From Chamaelirium japonicum (taxonomy: Eukaryota; Streptophyta; Magnoliopsida; Liliales; Melanthiaceae): DNA of 64,000 nucleotides. A program made the position numbers and the translations under genes. Location: positions 1,446,001 through 1,510,000 of the forward strand of contig OX393551.1 in assembly GCA_947650365.1 (NCBI GenBank), in the 5' to 3' direction. Positions within the stretch are counted from its first letter, which is position 1; the number at the start of each line of letters is the position of its first letter. A model generated the notes under the pieces. It was not told the DNA's origin. It made no database searches and saw only the letters and a list, made by a program, of their open reading frames with translations. Shown here piece after piece: positions 40,101-53,789 of the stretch.

Positions 40101-40290
40101 GAGCGAGCTAAGCGAGCTCCTGAGCGTGCTAAGCGAGCTCCTGAGCGAGCTAAGCGAGCTCCCGAAGAGCCTGGGCGAGCTCCTGAGCGAGCTAAGCGAG
40201 CTCCTGAGCGAGCTAAGCGAGCTCCCGAAGAGCCTGGGCGAGCTCGTGAACGAGCTTGGCGATCTCCTGAGAGGGCTTGGGCGAGCTCCT
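40101..40290 (+). repeat. 21-bp GAGCTC-rich minisatellite inside the LTR
   Basis: About nine tandem units of 21 bp start at 40101, 40122, 40143, 40164, 40185, 40206, 40227, 40248 and 40269 (the last is 22 bp). The typical unit is GAGCGAGCTA then AGCGAGCTCCT. Every third unit is a GAAGAGCCTGGGCGAGCTC variant, giving a 63-bp second-level period. Because 21 is a multiple of 3, several frames stay open, reading a 7-residue repeat such as ERAKRAP on '+' and serine/leucine-rich repeats on '-'. This explains the apparent reading frames here. Confidence 0.88.
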
Positions 40291-40500
40291 TCGCGCTCTT
40301 TGTCTAAGCCATTTGCCGAATTTGGGCGAGCTTCTGCGGAGTCTGGGAGGGGCGAGCTGCACTCAGATACAAGGTGTCCATCCAGCTCCATTCGGTGGCG
40401 AGCTCCTTTCGGGCTGAGAGGGCGAGCTCCTGACCAAGCTTGGGCGAGCTCCTGGGAGAGCCTAGGCGAGCTCCTTAACGAGCCTGGCGAGTTCTTTGCC
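40291..40500 (+). repeat. Degenerate continuation of the GAGCTC minisatellite
   Basis: GGCGAGCTCC-like motifs persist at irregular spacing (for example near 40323, 40351, 40397, 40420, 40443 and 40467) with diverged sequence between them. This suggests older, decayed units of the same minisatellite or a GAGCTC-rich LTR region from which the regular array expanded. Confidence 0.6.
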
Positions 40501-40578
40501 TTGGGCCCCTTCAGCCCAATATGGATCTCGCTCCCAGATCACGGGGGAGAGGACAAACTCCTGTGCGAGTTTCAGCTA

Positions 40579-40587
40579 CCCCCAACA
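40579..40587 (+). repeat. LTR terminal inverted repeat, right (CCCCCAACA)
   Basis: This is the perfect inverse of the left end and defines the last base of the LTR before the CAATC duplication. Confidence 0.92.
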
Positions 40588-40592
40588 CAATC
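40588..40592 (+). repeat. Target-site duplication, right copy (CAATC)
   Basis: This is a direct repeat of 39556-39560. Removing the LTR and one CAATC restores the continuous satellite reading CGTACAATC-CATTCTTACT seen near 18298, 22742 and 27498. Confidence 0.93.
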
Positions 40593-42309
40593 CATTCTTA
40601 CTCAATCGTATGATCCATTCTAATCCATTCGCACAATTTATTCGTACGATTCATTCCTATGCATGAATTAGAATGGATCGTGCGAATGAATTAGAATGGA
40701 CTGTACGAATGAATTAGAATGGATCGAACGAATGAATTAGAATGGATACATTCGTGCAAAAGAATTAGAATGGATTGTATGAATGAATTAGAATGGATTG
40801 TGCGAATGAATTAGAATGGATCGTACGAATGAATTAGAATGGATACATTCGTGCGAAAGAATTAGAATAGATCGTATGAATGAATTAGAATGGATCGTAT
40901 GAATGAAATAGAATGGATCGTACGAATGAATTAGAATGGATCGTGCGAATGAATTAGAATGGATCGTACGAATGAATTAGAATGGATCGTACGAAGGAAT
41001 TAGAATGGATCGTACGAATGAATTAGAATAGATCGTACGAATGAATTAGAATGGATACGAATGGATCGTACGAATGAGTAAGAATGGATCGTACGAATGA
41101 ATTAGAATGGATTGAATTAGAATGAATCGTATGAATGAATTAGAATGGATCGTACGAATGAATTAGAATGGATCGTACGAATGAATTAGAATGGATTGAA
41201 TTAGAATGGATCGTACGATAAGAATGGATCGTACGAATGAAATAGAATAGATCGTACGGATAAATGAATTTGGATCATACGAATGAATTAGAAAGGATAT
41301 ATTCGTGCGAATGAATTAGAATAGATCGTATGAATGAATTGGATTGGATCATATTAATGAATTAGAATGGATCATGCGAATGAATTAGAATGGATCGTAC
41401 GAATGAATTAGAATGGATAGATTCATGCGAATGAATTTGAATGGATCGTACGAAGGAATTAGAATGGATCGTACGAAGGAATTAGAATAGATCATACGAA
41501 GAAATTAGAATGGATCGTACGAATGAATTAGAATGGATCGTATGAATGAATTAGAATGGATCGTGCGAATGAATTAAAATGGATCGTATGAATGAAATAG
41601 AATGGATCGTATGAATTAGAATGGATCGTACGAATGAAATAGAATGGATCGTATGAATGAATTAGAATAGATTGTGCGAATGGATTAGAATGGATCATAC
41701 GATTGAGTAAGAATGGATTGTACGAATGAAATAGAATGGATCGTATGAATGAATTAGATTGGATCGTATTAATGAATTAGAATGGATCGTACGAATGAAT
41801 TAGAATAGATCGTACGAATGAATTAGAATGGATACGAATGGATCGTACGAATGAGTAAGAATGGATCGTACGAATGAAATAGAATGGATTGTACGAATGA
41901 ATTAGAATGGATACATTCGTGCGAATGAATTAGGATGGATCGTATGAATGAATTAGAATGGATCGTACGAATGAATTAGAATGGATACATTCGTGCGAAT
42001 GAATTAGAATAGATCGTATGAATGAATTAGAATCGATCGTACGAATGAATTAGAATGGATCATGCGAATGAATTAGAATGGATCGTGCGAATGAATTAGA
42101 ATGGATCGTATGAATGAATTAGAATGGATCGTGCGAATGAATTAGAATGGATCGTACGAATGAATTAGAATAGATTGTGCGAATGAATTAGAATGGATCG
42201 TACGAATGAATTAGAATGGATCGTACGAATGAATTAGAATGGATCATACGAATGAATTAGAATGGATCGTGCGAATGAATTAGAATGGATCGTACGAATG
42301 AAATAGAAT
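40588..42309. repeat. Satellite, short minus then long plus block
   Basis: Orientation is '-' 40588-40661 and '+' 40662-42312. The first about 50 bp continue the target sequence. The switch CATTCCTATGCATGAATTAG (near 40655) contains ATGCAT and is seen only here. The 41485-41740 stretch is another copy of the segment at 2450, 10040, 14860 and 45980. The block ends at the GGATTCGC junction at 42310. Confidence 0.84.
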
Positions 42310-44241
42310 GGATTCGCACGAATGTATCCATTCTAATTCATTCGTACGATCCATTCTAATTCATTCGTACAATCCATTCTAATTCATTCGCACGATCCAT
42401 TCGCATTCACTCAAACGATCCATTCTAATTCATTCATATGATCCATTCTAATTCATTCGTACGATCCATTCTAATTCATTTGTACGAATGTATCCACTCT
42501 AATTCATTCATACGATCCATTCTAATTCATTCGCACGAATGTATCCATTCCAATTAATTCGTACGATCAATTCTAATTCATTCGCACGATCTATTCGAGA
42601 ATGGATCGTATTAATGAATTAGAATGGATCGTGTAAATGAATTAGACTGGATCGTACGAATTAGTAAGAATGGATCGTGCGAATGAATTAGAATGGATCG
42701 TGCGAATGAATTAGAATGGATCGTATGAATGAATTAGAGTGGATACATTCGTACAAATGAATTAGAATGGATCGTACGAATGAATTAGAATGGATACATT
42801 CGTGCGAATGAATTAGAATGGATCATATGAATGAATTAGAATGGATCGTTTGAGTGAATGCGAATGGATTGTACGAATGAATTAGAATGGATCGTACGAA
42901 TGAATTAGAATGGATCGTATGAATGAATTAGAATAGATCGTACGAATGAATTAGAATGGATCGTACGAATGAATTAGAATGGATTGAATTAGAATGAATC
43001 GTACGAATGTATTAGAATGGATCGTATGAATGAATTAGAATGGATCGTGCGAATGAATTAGAATGGATCGTACGAATGAATTAGAATGGATCGTATGAAT
43101 GAATTAGATTGGATCGTATTAATGAATTAGAATGGATCGTACGAATGAATAAGAATAGATCGTACGAATGAATTAGAATGGATACGAATGGATCGTACGA
43201 ATGAGTAAGAATGGATCGTACGAATGAAATAGAATGGATTGTACAAATGAATTAGAATGGATACATTCGTGCGAATGAATTAGGATGGATCGTATGACTG
43301 AATTAGAATGGATCGTACGAATGAATTAGAATGGATACATTCGTTCGAATGAATTAGAATGGATCGCATGAATGAATTAGAATCGATCGTATGAATGAAT
43401 TAGAATGGATCATGCGAATGAATTAGAATGGATCGTGCGAATGAATTAGAATGGATCGTATGAATGAATTAGAATGGATCGTATGAATGAAATAGAATGG
43501 ATCGTACGAATGAATTAGAATGGATCGTGCAAATGAATTAGAATGGATCGTACGAATGAATTAGAATGGATCGTACGAAGGAATTAGAATGGATAGTATG
43601 AAAGAATTAGAATGGATACCTTCGTGCAAACGAAATAGAATGGATCGTACGAATGAATTAGAATGGATCGTTTGAGTGAATGTGAATGGATCGTGCGAAT
43701 GAATTAGAATGGATTGTACGAATGAAATAGAATGGATCGTATGAATGAATTAGAATGGATTGAATTAGAATGAATCGTACGAATGAATTAGAATGAATCA
43801 TACCGTACGAATGAATTAGAATGGATCGTACGAAGGAATTAGAATGGATCGTACGAATGAATTATAATGGATTGTACGAATGAATTAGAATGGATCGTAC
43901 GAAGGAATTAGAATGGATCGTACGAAGGCATTAGAATGGATAGTACGAATGAATTAGAATGGATACCTTCGTGCAAATGAATTAGAATGGATCGTACGAA
44001 TGAGTAAGAATGGATCGTACGAATGAAATAGAATGGATCGTATGAATGAATTAGAATGGATCGTGCGAATGAATTAGAATGGATCGTACGAATGAATTAG
44101 AATAGATTGTGCGAATGAATTAGAATGGATCGTACGAATGAATTAGAATGGATCGTACGAATGAATTAGAATGGATCGTATGAATGAATTAGAATGGATC
44201 ATGCGAATGAATTAGAATGGATCGTACGAATGAAATAGAAT
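42310..44241. repeat. Satellite, minus then plus block
   Basis: Orientation is '-' 42313-42596 and '+' 42597-44244. It includes CCATTCGCATTCACTC (near 42397) after the junction, the switch GATCTATTCGAGAATGG near 42597, and a second-type 28-bp monomer (CATACCGTACG) near 43800. Stretches 41815-42130 and 43140-43460 are similar to each other, about 1.33 kb apart. It ends at the GGATTCGC junction at 44242. Confidence 0.82.
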
Positions 44242-45305
44242 GGATTCGCACGAATGTATCCATTCTGATTCATTCGTACGATCCATTCGAATTCATTCGT
44301 ACAATCCATTCTAATTCATTCTCACGATCCATTCTAATTCATTCGCACGAATGAATCCATTCTAATTCATTCGTATGAATCATTCTAATTCATTAGCATG
44401 AATGTATCCATTCTAATTCATTCTAATTCATTCGTACGATCCATTCTAATTCATTCGCACAATCCATTCTAATTCATTCGCACAATCCATTTTAATTCAT
44501 TCGTACGATCCATTCTAATTCATTCGTACGATCCATTCTAATTTATTCGCACGATCCATTCTAATTCATTCATACGATCCATTCTAATTCATTCATATGA
44601 TCCATTCTAATTCATTCGCACGATCCATTCTTACTCAGTCGTACGATCCATTCTAATTCATTCGCATGATCCATTCTAATTCATTAATACGATCCATTCT
44701 AATTCATTCGCACGATCCATTCTAATTCATTCACACTCATACGATCCATTCTAATTCATTCGCACGAATGTATCCTTTCTAATTCATTCGTACGATCCAT
44801 TCTAATTCATTCGCACAATCTATTCTAATTCATTCGTAGGATCCATTCTAATTCATTACTACGATCCATTCTAATTCATTCATACGATCCATTCTAATTC
44901 ATTCATACGATCCATTCTAATTTATTCGCATGATCCATTCTAATTCCTTCGTATGATCCATTCGAATTCATTCATATGATCCATTCTAATTCATTCGCAC
45001 GATCCCTTCTAATTCATTTGTATGATCCATTCTAATTCATTCGTACGATCCATTCTAATTCATTCGCACGATCCATTATATTTCATTCGTACGATCCATT
45101 CTAATTCATTCGCACGAATGTATCCATTCCAATTCATTCGTACGATCCATTCTAATTCATTCGCACAATCTATTCTAATTCATTCGTACGATCCATTCTA
45201 ATTCATTCGCACAATCTATTCTAATACATTCGTACGATTCATTCTAATTCATTCGCACGATCCATTCTAATTCATTCATACGATCCATTCTAATTCATTC
45301 GCACG
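44242..45305 (-). repeat. Satellite block, minus orientation
   Basis: This is minus orientation from the GGATTCGC junction to GCACGAATGAATTAG near 45306. It has a partial-monomer duplication CATTCTAATTCATTC near 44409-44430. No other feature is seen. Confidence 0.83.
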
Positions 45306-47271
45306 AATGAATTAGAATGGATACATTCGTGCGAATGAATTAGAATGGATCATATGAATGAATTAGAATGGATCGTGCGAATGAATTAGAATGGATCATA
45401 CCGTACGAATGAATTAGAATGGATCATACGAAGGAATTAGAATGGATCGTACGAATGAATTAGAATGAATTAGAATAGATTGTGCAAATGAATTAGAATG
45501 GATCGTACGAATGAATTAGAATGGATCGTACGAATGAATTAGAAGGGATCGTATGAATGAATTAGAATGGATCGTACGAATGAATTAGAATGGATCGTAC
45601 GAAGGAATTAGAATGGATCATACGAAGGAATTAGAATGGATAGTACGAATGAATTAGAATGGATACCTTCGTGCAAGTGAATTAGAATGGATCGTACGAA
45701 TGAGTAAGAATGGATCGTACGAATGAAATAGAATGGATCGTATGAATGAATTAGAATGGATCATGCGAATGAATTAGAAAGGATATATTCATGCGAATGA
45801 ATTAGAATAGATCGTATGAATGAATTAGATTGGATCGTAATAATGAATTAGAATGGATCGTGCGAATGAATTAGAATGGATCGTACGAATGAATTAGAAT
45901 GGATAGATTCTTGCGAATGAATTTGAATGGATCGTACGAAGGAATTAGAATGGATCGTACGAAGGAATTAGAAAAGATCATACGAAGAAATTAGAATGGA
46001 TCGTACAAATGAATTAGAATGGATCGTATGAATGAATTAGAATGGATCGTGCGAATGAATTAAAATGGATCGTATGAATGAAATAGAATGGATCGTATGA
46101 ATTAGAATGGATCGTACGAATGAAATAGAATGGATCGTACGAATGAATTAGAATAGATTGTGCGAATGGATTAGAATGGATCATACGATTGAGTAAGAAT
46201 GGATTGTACAAGTGAAATAGAATAGATCGTACGAATGAATTAGAATGGATCATGCTAATGAATTAGAATTGATCGTACGAATGAATTAGAATAGATTGTG
46301 CGAATGAATTAGAATGGATCGTACGAATGAATTGGAATGGATACATTCGTGCGAATGAATTAGAATGGATCGTATGAATGAATTAGAGTGGATACATTCA
46401 TACAAATGAATTAGAATGGATCGTACGAATGAATTAGAATGGATACATTCGTGCGAATGAATTAGAATGGATCATATGAATGAATTAGAATGGATCGTTT
46501 GAGTGAATACGAATGGATCGTGCGAATGAATTAGAATGGATTGTACGAATGAATTAGAATGGATCGTACAAATGAATTAGAAGGGATACATTCGTGCGAA
46601 TCCATTCTATTTCATTCGTACGATCCATTCTAATTCATTCGCACGATCCATTCTAATTCATTCATACGATCCATTCTAATTCATTCATACGATCCATTCT
46701 AATTCATTCGTACGATCCATTCTAATTCATTCGTACGATCCATTCTAATTCATTCGTACGATCCATTCTTACTCATTCGTACGATCCATTCTAATTCATT
46801 TGCACGAAGGTATCCATTCTAATTCATTCGTACTATCCATTCTAATTCCTTCGTACGATCCATTCTAATTACTTCGTACGATCCATTCTAATTCATTCGT
46901 ACGATCCATTCTAATTTATTCGTACGATCCATTCTAATTCTTTCCTATGATCCATTCTAATTCATTCGTACAGTATGATTCATTCTAATTTCTTCGTACG
47001 ATTCATTCTAATTAATCCATTCTAATTCATTCGTACGATCCATTCTAATTCATTCGTACGATCCATTCAAATTCATTCGTACGATTCATTCTAATTCAAT
47101 CCATTCTAATTCATTCATACGATCCATTCTTACTCATTCGTACGATCCATTCTAATTCATTCGTACGATCCATTCTAATTCATTCGTACGATCCATTCTA
47201 ATTCATTTGCACAATCTATACGTTCCATTCTAATTCATTCATAAGATCCATTCTAATTCATTCGCACGATC
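45306..47271. repeat. Satellite, plus then minus block
   Basis: Orientation is '+' 45306-46597 and '-' 46598-47271. The plus part contains the recurrent segment (45976-46400) and ends with the module CGTTTGAGTGAATACGAATGG and the GCGAATCC junction at 46596. The minus part ends with the ATACGTTCCATTC, CATAAGATCC motif that precedes the higher-order unit start. Confidence 0.84.
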
Positions 47272-48009
47272 CGAATGAATTAGAATGGATCGTACGAATG
47301 AATTAGAATAGATCGTATGAATGAATTAGAGTGGATCATATGAATGAATTAGAATGGATCGTATCAATGAATTAGAATGGATCGTGCGAATGATTTAGAA
47401 TGGATCGTGCGAATGAATTAGAATGGATCGTACGAATGAATTAAAATGGGTCGTACGAATGAATTAGAATGGATACACGATCCAGATCCATTCTAATTCA
47501 TTCGCACAATCTATTCTAATTCATTCGTAGGATCGTGCGAGTGAATTAGAATGGATCGTGCGAATGAGTTAGAATGGATCGTACGAATGAATTAGAATGG
47601 ATCGTACGAATGAATTAGAATGGATCGTACGAATGAATTAGAAAGGATACATTCGAATTCATTCGTACGATCCATTCTAATTTCTTCGTACGATCCATAT
47701 TCTAATTCATTCGCACGATCCATTCTAATTCATTCGTATGATTCATTCTAATTCAATCCATTCTAATTCATTCGAACGATCCATTCTAATTCATTCGTAC
47801 GATCCATTCTAATTCATTAGTACGATCCATTCTAATTAGAATAGATTGTATGAATTAGAATGGATCGTATGAATGAATTAGAATAGATCGTACGAATGAA
47901 TTAGAATGGATTGAATTAGAATGAATCGTACGAATGAATTAGAATGGATCGTGCGAATGAATTAGAATATGGATCGTACGAAGGAATTAGAATGGATCAT
48001 ACGAATGAA
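47272..48009. repeat. Isolated fragment of the higher-order unit start
   Basis: Starting with GATCCGAATG at 47272 this is colinear with the first about 750 bp of units 1-3: ACACGATCC-AGATCC switch near 47480, GTAGGATCG near 47530, GAATTC at 47655, palindrome 47829-47842, and the GAATTTGAATG position (a changed GAATTC) near 48008. It then departs. It lies 17.4 kb beyond the main series, so the unit has been broken up and dispersed. Confidence 0.85.
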
Positions 48010-50485
48010 TTTGAATGTATCCTTTCTAATTCATTCGTACGATCCATTCTAATTCATTCGCACGATCCATTCTAATTCATTCGTACGATCCATTCTAATT
48101 CATTCGTACAATCCATTCTAATTCATTCGCACGATCCATTCTAATTCATTCGTACGATTCATTCTAATTCATTCGTACGATCCATTGATACATTCGTGCG
48201 AATGAATTAGAATGGATCATATGAATGAATTAGAATGGATCGTGCGAATGAATTAGAATGGATCGTATGAATGAATTAGAATGGATCGTGCGAATGAATT
48301 AGAATGGATCGTACGAATGAAATAGAATGGATTCGCACGAATGTATCCATTCTAATTCATTCGTACGATCCATTCTAATTCATTCGTATGATCTATTCTA
48401 ATTCATTCGCATGATCCATTATAATTCATTCATACGATCCAATCTAATTCATTCGTACGATCCATTCTAATTCATTCGCACGAATGTATCAACTCTAATT
48501 CATTCGTACAATCCATTCTAATTTATTCATACATGTACGAATGAATTAGAATGGATACATTCGTGCGAATGAATTAGTAAGGATCGTATGAATGAATTAG
48601 ATTGGATCGTATGCATGAATTAGAATGGATCGTGCGAATGAATTAGAATGGATCGTACGAATGAATTAGAATGGATCGACCGAATGAATTAGAATGGATC
48701 GTACGAATGAGTAAGAATGGATCGTACGAATGAATTAGAATGGATCGTATGAATGAATTAGAATGGATACATTCAAGCGAATGAATTAGAATGGATCATA
48801 TGAATGAATTAGAATGGATCGTTTGAGTGAATACGAATGGATCGTGCGAATAAATTAGAATGGATTGTACGAATGAATTAGAATGGATCGTACGAATGAA
48901 TTAGAATGGATACATTCGTGCGAATCCATTCTATTTCATTCGTATGATCCATTCTAATTCATTCGCACGATCCATTCTAATTCATTTGTACGATCCATTC
49001 TAATTCATTCGTACGATCCATTCTAATTCATTTGTACGATCCATTCTAATTCATTCGCACAATCTATTCTAATTCATTCGTACGATCCATACTAATTCAT
49101 TCGCATGATCCATTCTAATTCATTCATACGATCCATTCTAATTCATTCGTACGATCCATTCTAATTCATTCGCACGATCCATTCTAATTCATTCATACGA
49201 TCCATTCTAATTTATTCGCACGATCCATTCTAATTCATTCGTACGATCCATTCTAATTCATTCGTACGATCCATTCTAATTCATTCGCACGATCCATTCT
49301 AATTCATTCATACGATCCATTCTAATTCATTCGTACGATCCATTCTAATTCATTCGCACGATCCATTCTAATTCATTCATACGATCCATTCTAATTTATT
49401 CGCACGATCCATTCTAATTCATTCATACGATCCATTCTAATCCATTCGTACGATCCATTCTAATTCATTCGCACGATCCATTCTAATTCCTTCGTATGAT
49501 CCATTCTAATTCATTCGTACGATTCATTCTACTTCAATCCATTCTAATTCATTCGTACGATCCATTCTTACTCATTCGTACGATCAATTCTAATTCATTC
49601 GCACGAATGAATCCATTCTAATTCATTCGTACGATCCATTCTAATTCATTCGCACGAATGAATCCATTCTAATTCATTCATACGATCCATTCTAATTCAT
49701 TCGTACAATCCATTCTATTTCATTCATACGATCCATTCTAATTCATTCGTACGATCCATTCTAATTCATTCGCACAATCTATTCTAATTCATTCGTACGA
49801 TCCATTCTAATTCATTCGTATGATCCATTCTAATTCATTCATACGATCCTTTCTAATTCCTTCGTACGATCCATTCTATTTCATTCGTATGACCCATTCT
49901 AATTCATAAGTACGATCCATTCTAATTCATTCAAACGATCCATTCTATTTCATTCGTACGATCCATTCTAATTCATTCGCACAATCTATTCTAATTCATT
50001 CGTACGAATGTATCCACTCTAATTCATTCGCACAATCTATTCTAATTCATTCACACTCATACGATCCATTCTAATTCATTCGCACGAATGTATCCGTTCT
50101 AATTCATTCGTACGATCCATTCTAATTCATTCGCACAATCTATTCTAATTCATTCGAACGATCCATTCTAAGTCATTCGTACGATCCATTCTAATTCATT
50201 CGTACGATCCATTCTAATTCATTCGCACGATCCATTCTATTTCATTCGTACGATCCATTCTAATTCATTCGCACGAATGTATCCATTCCAATTCATTCGT
50301 ACGATCCATTCTAATTCATTCGCACAATCTATTCTAATTCATTCGTACGATCAATTCTAATTCATTCGCACGTATCCATTCTAATTCATTCATACGATCC
50401 ATTCTATTTCATTCGTACGATCCATTCTTACTCATTCGTACGATCCATTCTAATTCATTCGTACGATCCATTCTAATTCATTCGT
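48010..50485. repeat. Satellite blocks, mainly minus
   Basis: Orientation is '-' 48010-48188, '+' to 48333, '-' to 48533, '+' to 48921 and '-' to 50485. Junctions are GGATTCGC at 48329, TACATGTA at 48530-48537 and GCGAATCC at 48920. The long minus run includes 50040-50480, which matches the ends of units 2 and 3 (CACACTCATACG, TATCCGTTC, AAGTCATTCG, TATCCATTCCAATTC). Confidence 0.83.
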
Positions 50486-52054
50486 ACAAATGAATTAGAA
50501 TGGATCGTGCAAATGAATTAGAATGGATACATACGAATGAATTAGAATGGATCGTAGTAATGAATTAGAATGGATCCTACGAATGAATTAGAATAGATTG
50601 TGCGAATGAATTAGAATCGATCGTGCAAAAGAATTAGAATGGATTGTATGAATGAATTAGAATGGATCGTGCGAATGAATTAGAATGGATCGTACGAATG
50701 AAATAGAATGGATCGTGCGAATGAATTAGAATGGATCGTACGAATGAATTAGAATGGATTGTACGAATGACGTAGAATGGATCGTTCGAATGAATTAGAA
50801 TAGATTGTGCGAATGAATTAGAATGGATCGTACGAATGAATAAGAACGGATACATTCGTGCGAATGAATTAGAATGGATCGTATGAGTGTGAATGAATTA
50901 GAATGGATTGTACGAATGAATTAGAATGGATCATGCTAATGAATTAGAATTGATCGTACGAATGAATTAGAATAGATTGTGCGAATGAATTAGAATGGAT
51001 CGTACGAATGAATTGGAATGGATACATTCGTGCGAATGAATTAGAATGGATCGTATAAATTAGAATGGATCGTACGATTGAGTAAGAATGGATTGTACGA
51101 ATGAATTAGAATAGATCGTACGAATGAATTAGAAAGGATACATTCGTGCGAATGAATTAGAATGGATCGTATGAATGAATTAGAATGGATCGTACAAATG
51201 AATTAGCATGGATTGAATTAGAATGAATCGTATGAATGAATTAGAATGAATCATACCGTACGAATGAATTAGAATGGATCATACGAAGGAATTAGAATGG
51301 ATCGTACGAATGAATTAGCATGGATCGTACGAATGAATTAGAATGGATCGTACGAACGAATTAGAAAGGATACATTCGTGCGAATGAATTAGAATGGATC
51401 GTATGATTGTGAATGAATTAGAATGGATCGTGCAAATGATTTAGAATAGATCGTAATAATGAATTAGAATGGATCGTGCGAATGAATTAGAATGGATCGT
51501 ACGAATGAGTAAGAATGGATCGTGCGAATGAATTAGAATGGATTGTACGAATGAATTAGAATGGATCGTACGAATGAATTAGAATGGATACATTCGTGCG
51601 AATCCATTCTATTTCATTCGTACGATCCATTCTAATTCATTTGCACGATCCATTCTAATTCATTCGTATGAATGAATTAGAATGGATCGTGCGAATGAAT
51701 TAGAATGGATCGTACGAATGAATTAGAATGGATCGTATGAATGAATTAGAATGGATCGTGCGAATAAATTAGAATGGATCGTATGAAGGAATTAGAATGG
51801 ATCGTGCGAATGAATTAGAATGGATCGTACGAATGAATTAGAATGGATCGTATGAATGAATTAGAATGGATCGTGCCAATGAATTAGAATGGATCGTACG
51901 AATAAATTAGAATAGATTGTGCGAATGAATTAGAATGGATCGTACGAATGAATTAGAATGGATCGTACGAATGAATTAGAATGGATCGTATGAATGAATT
52001 AGAATGGATCGTGCGAATGAATTAGAATGGATCGTACGAATGAAATAGAATGGA
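50486..52054. repeat. Satellite blocks, mainly plus
   Basis: Orientation is '+' 50486-51599, '-' 51600-51667 and '+' 51668-52054. The opposite strand is open for 73 codons at 50634-50855, which is repeat translation. The GCGAATCC junction at 51598 and the GGATTCGC junction at 52052 are only 454 bp apart. Confidence 0.83.
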
Positions 52055-53789
52055 TTCGCACGAATGTATCCATTCTAATTCATTCGTACGATCCATTCAA
52101 ATTCATTCGTACAATCCATTCTAATTCATTCGCACGATCCATTCGCATTCACTCAAACGATCCATTCGAATTCATTCATATGATCCATTCTAATTCATTC
52201 GCATGAATGTATCCTTTCTAATTCATTCGTACGATCCATTCTAATTCATTCGTACGATCCATTCTTACTCATTCGTACGATCCATTCTAATTCATTCGTT
52301 CGATCCATTCTAATTCATTCGTGCGATCCATTCTAATTCATTCGCACGATCCATTCTAATTCATGCATACGATCCAATCTAATTCATTCATACGATCCAT
52401 TCTAATTCATTCGCACGAATGTATCTATTCTAATTTATTCGCACGATCCATTCTAATTCATTCATACAATCCATTCTAATTCTTTTGCACGAATGTATCC
52501 ATTCTAATTCATTCGCACGATCCATTCTAATTCTACGATCCATTCTTACTCATTCATATGATCCATTCTAATTCATTCGTACGATCCATTCTAATTCATT
52601 CGTACGATCCATTCTAATTCATTCGCACGAATGAATCCATTCTAATTCATTCGCACGAATGTATCCATTCTAATTCATTCATACGATCCATTCTAATTCA
52701 TTCGTATGAGTGTGAATGAATTAGAATGGATTGTGCGAATGAATTAGAATGGATCGTACGAATGAATTAGAATGGATCATACGAATGAATTAGAATGGAT
52801 ACATTCGTGCAAAAGAATTAGAATGGATTGTATGAATGAATTAGAATGGATCGTGCGAATGATTTAGAATGGATCGTGCGAATGAATTAGAATGGATACA
52901 TTCATGCGAATGAATTAGAATGGATCATACGAATGAATTAGAATGGATTCATTCGTGCGAATGAATTAGAATGGATCATACGAATGAATTAGAATGGATC
53001 GGACGAATGAATTAGAATGGATCGTATGAATGAATTAGAATGGATTGTGCGAATGAATTAGAATGGATCGTATTAATGAATTTGAATGGATCGTACGAAT
53101 GATTTAGAATGGAACGTATGAATGAATTAGAATGGATCGTAGAATGGATCGTATGAATGAATTAGATTGGATCGTACGAATGAGTAAGAATGGATCATAC
53201 GAATGAATTAGAATGGATCATACGAATGAATTAGAATGGATACATTTCGTACGATCCATTCTAATTCATTCGTACGATCTATTCTAATTCATTCATGCAA
53301 TCCATTCTAATTCATTCGTACGAAGGAATTAGAAAGGATCGTATGAATGAATTAGAATGGATCATACGAATGAAATAGAATGGATCCATTCTTACTCATT
53401 CGTACGATTCATTCTAATTCAATCCATTCTAATTCATTCGCATGATCCATTCTAATTCATTCGTTCGATCCATTCTAATTCATTCGCACGAATGTATCCA
53501 TTCTAATTCATTCGTACGATCCATTCTAATTCATTCGCACAATCTATTCTAATTCATTCATACGATCCATTCAAATTTATTCGCATGATCCATTCTAATT
53601 CATTCATACGATCCATTCTAATTCATTCATATGATCCATTCTAATTCATTCGCACGATCCATTATTACTCATTCATACGATCCATTCTAATTCATTCGCG
53701 TGAATGGATCGTGCAAATGAATTAGAATGGATTGTACGAATGAATTAGAATGGATCGTACGAATGAATTAGAATGGATACATTCGTGCA
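52055..53789. repeat. Satellite blocks, mixed orientation
   Basis: Orientation is '-' 52055-52706, '+' to 53247, '-' to 53319, '+' to 53383, '-' to 53700 and '+' to 53789. Junctions include GGATACATTTCGTACG near 53242, CGTACGAAGGAATTAG near 53319, GGATCC at 53382 and a GCAAATCC variant of the common junction at 53787. Confidence 0.8.

Larger units (their letters stand above)
39561..40587 (+). mobile_element. Solo LTR of a retrotransposon (1027 bp)
   Basis: This GC-rich block in AT-rich satellite begins TGTTGGGGG (39561-39569) and ends with its exact inverse, CCCCCAACA (40579-40587), in the standard TG...CA form. It is flanked on both sides by CAATC. There is no internal region, primer-binding site or polyprotein, and no second LTR in the window, so it is a solo LTR, the product of LTR-LTR recombination. 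A TATA-like ATTTATAG at 39758-39765 suggests the '+' reading direction. A stretch at 39651-39672 (ACCCTCCGACGCTCAAGTC) resembles, from memory only, sequences in plant Ty3/Gypsy LTRs. The superfamily cannot be settled without the internal region. The third quarter is a 21-bp minisatellite. The frames within it use a TTG start, or arise from the minisatellite, or run into the satellite, and are not genes. Confidence 0.93.

Noticed and set aside
39561-40587. Terminal-inverted-repeat DNA transposon instead of a solo LTR
   Set aside because: The 9-bp inverted termini and a short direct flank could fit a small DNA transposon. However, TG...CA ends, a 5-bp duplication, a length near 1 kb and an internal TATA-like site fit an LTR better.
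40038-40623. Overlapping frames of ERAKRAP, LSELLSE and LRSSLSS repeats (40038-40307, 40126-40623 plus; 39972-40391 minus)
   Set aside because: They arise because the 21-bp minisatellite keeps all frames in phase. One runs across the LTR end into the satellite. There is no independent sign of coding.
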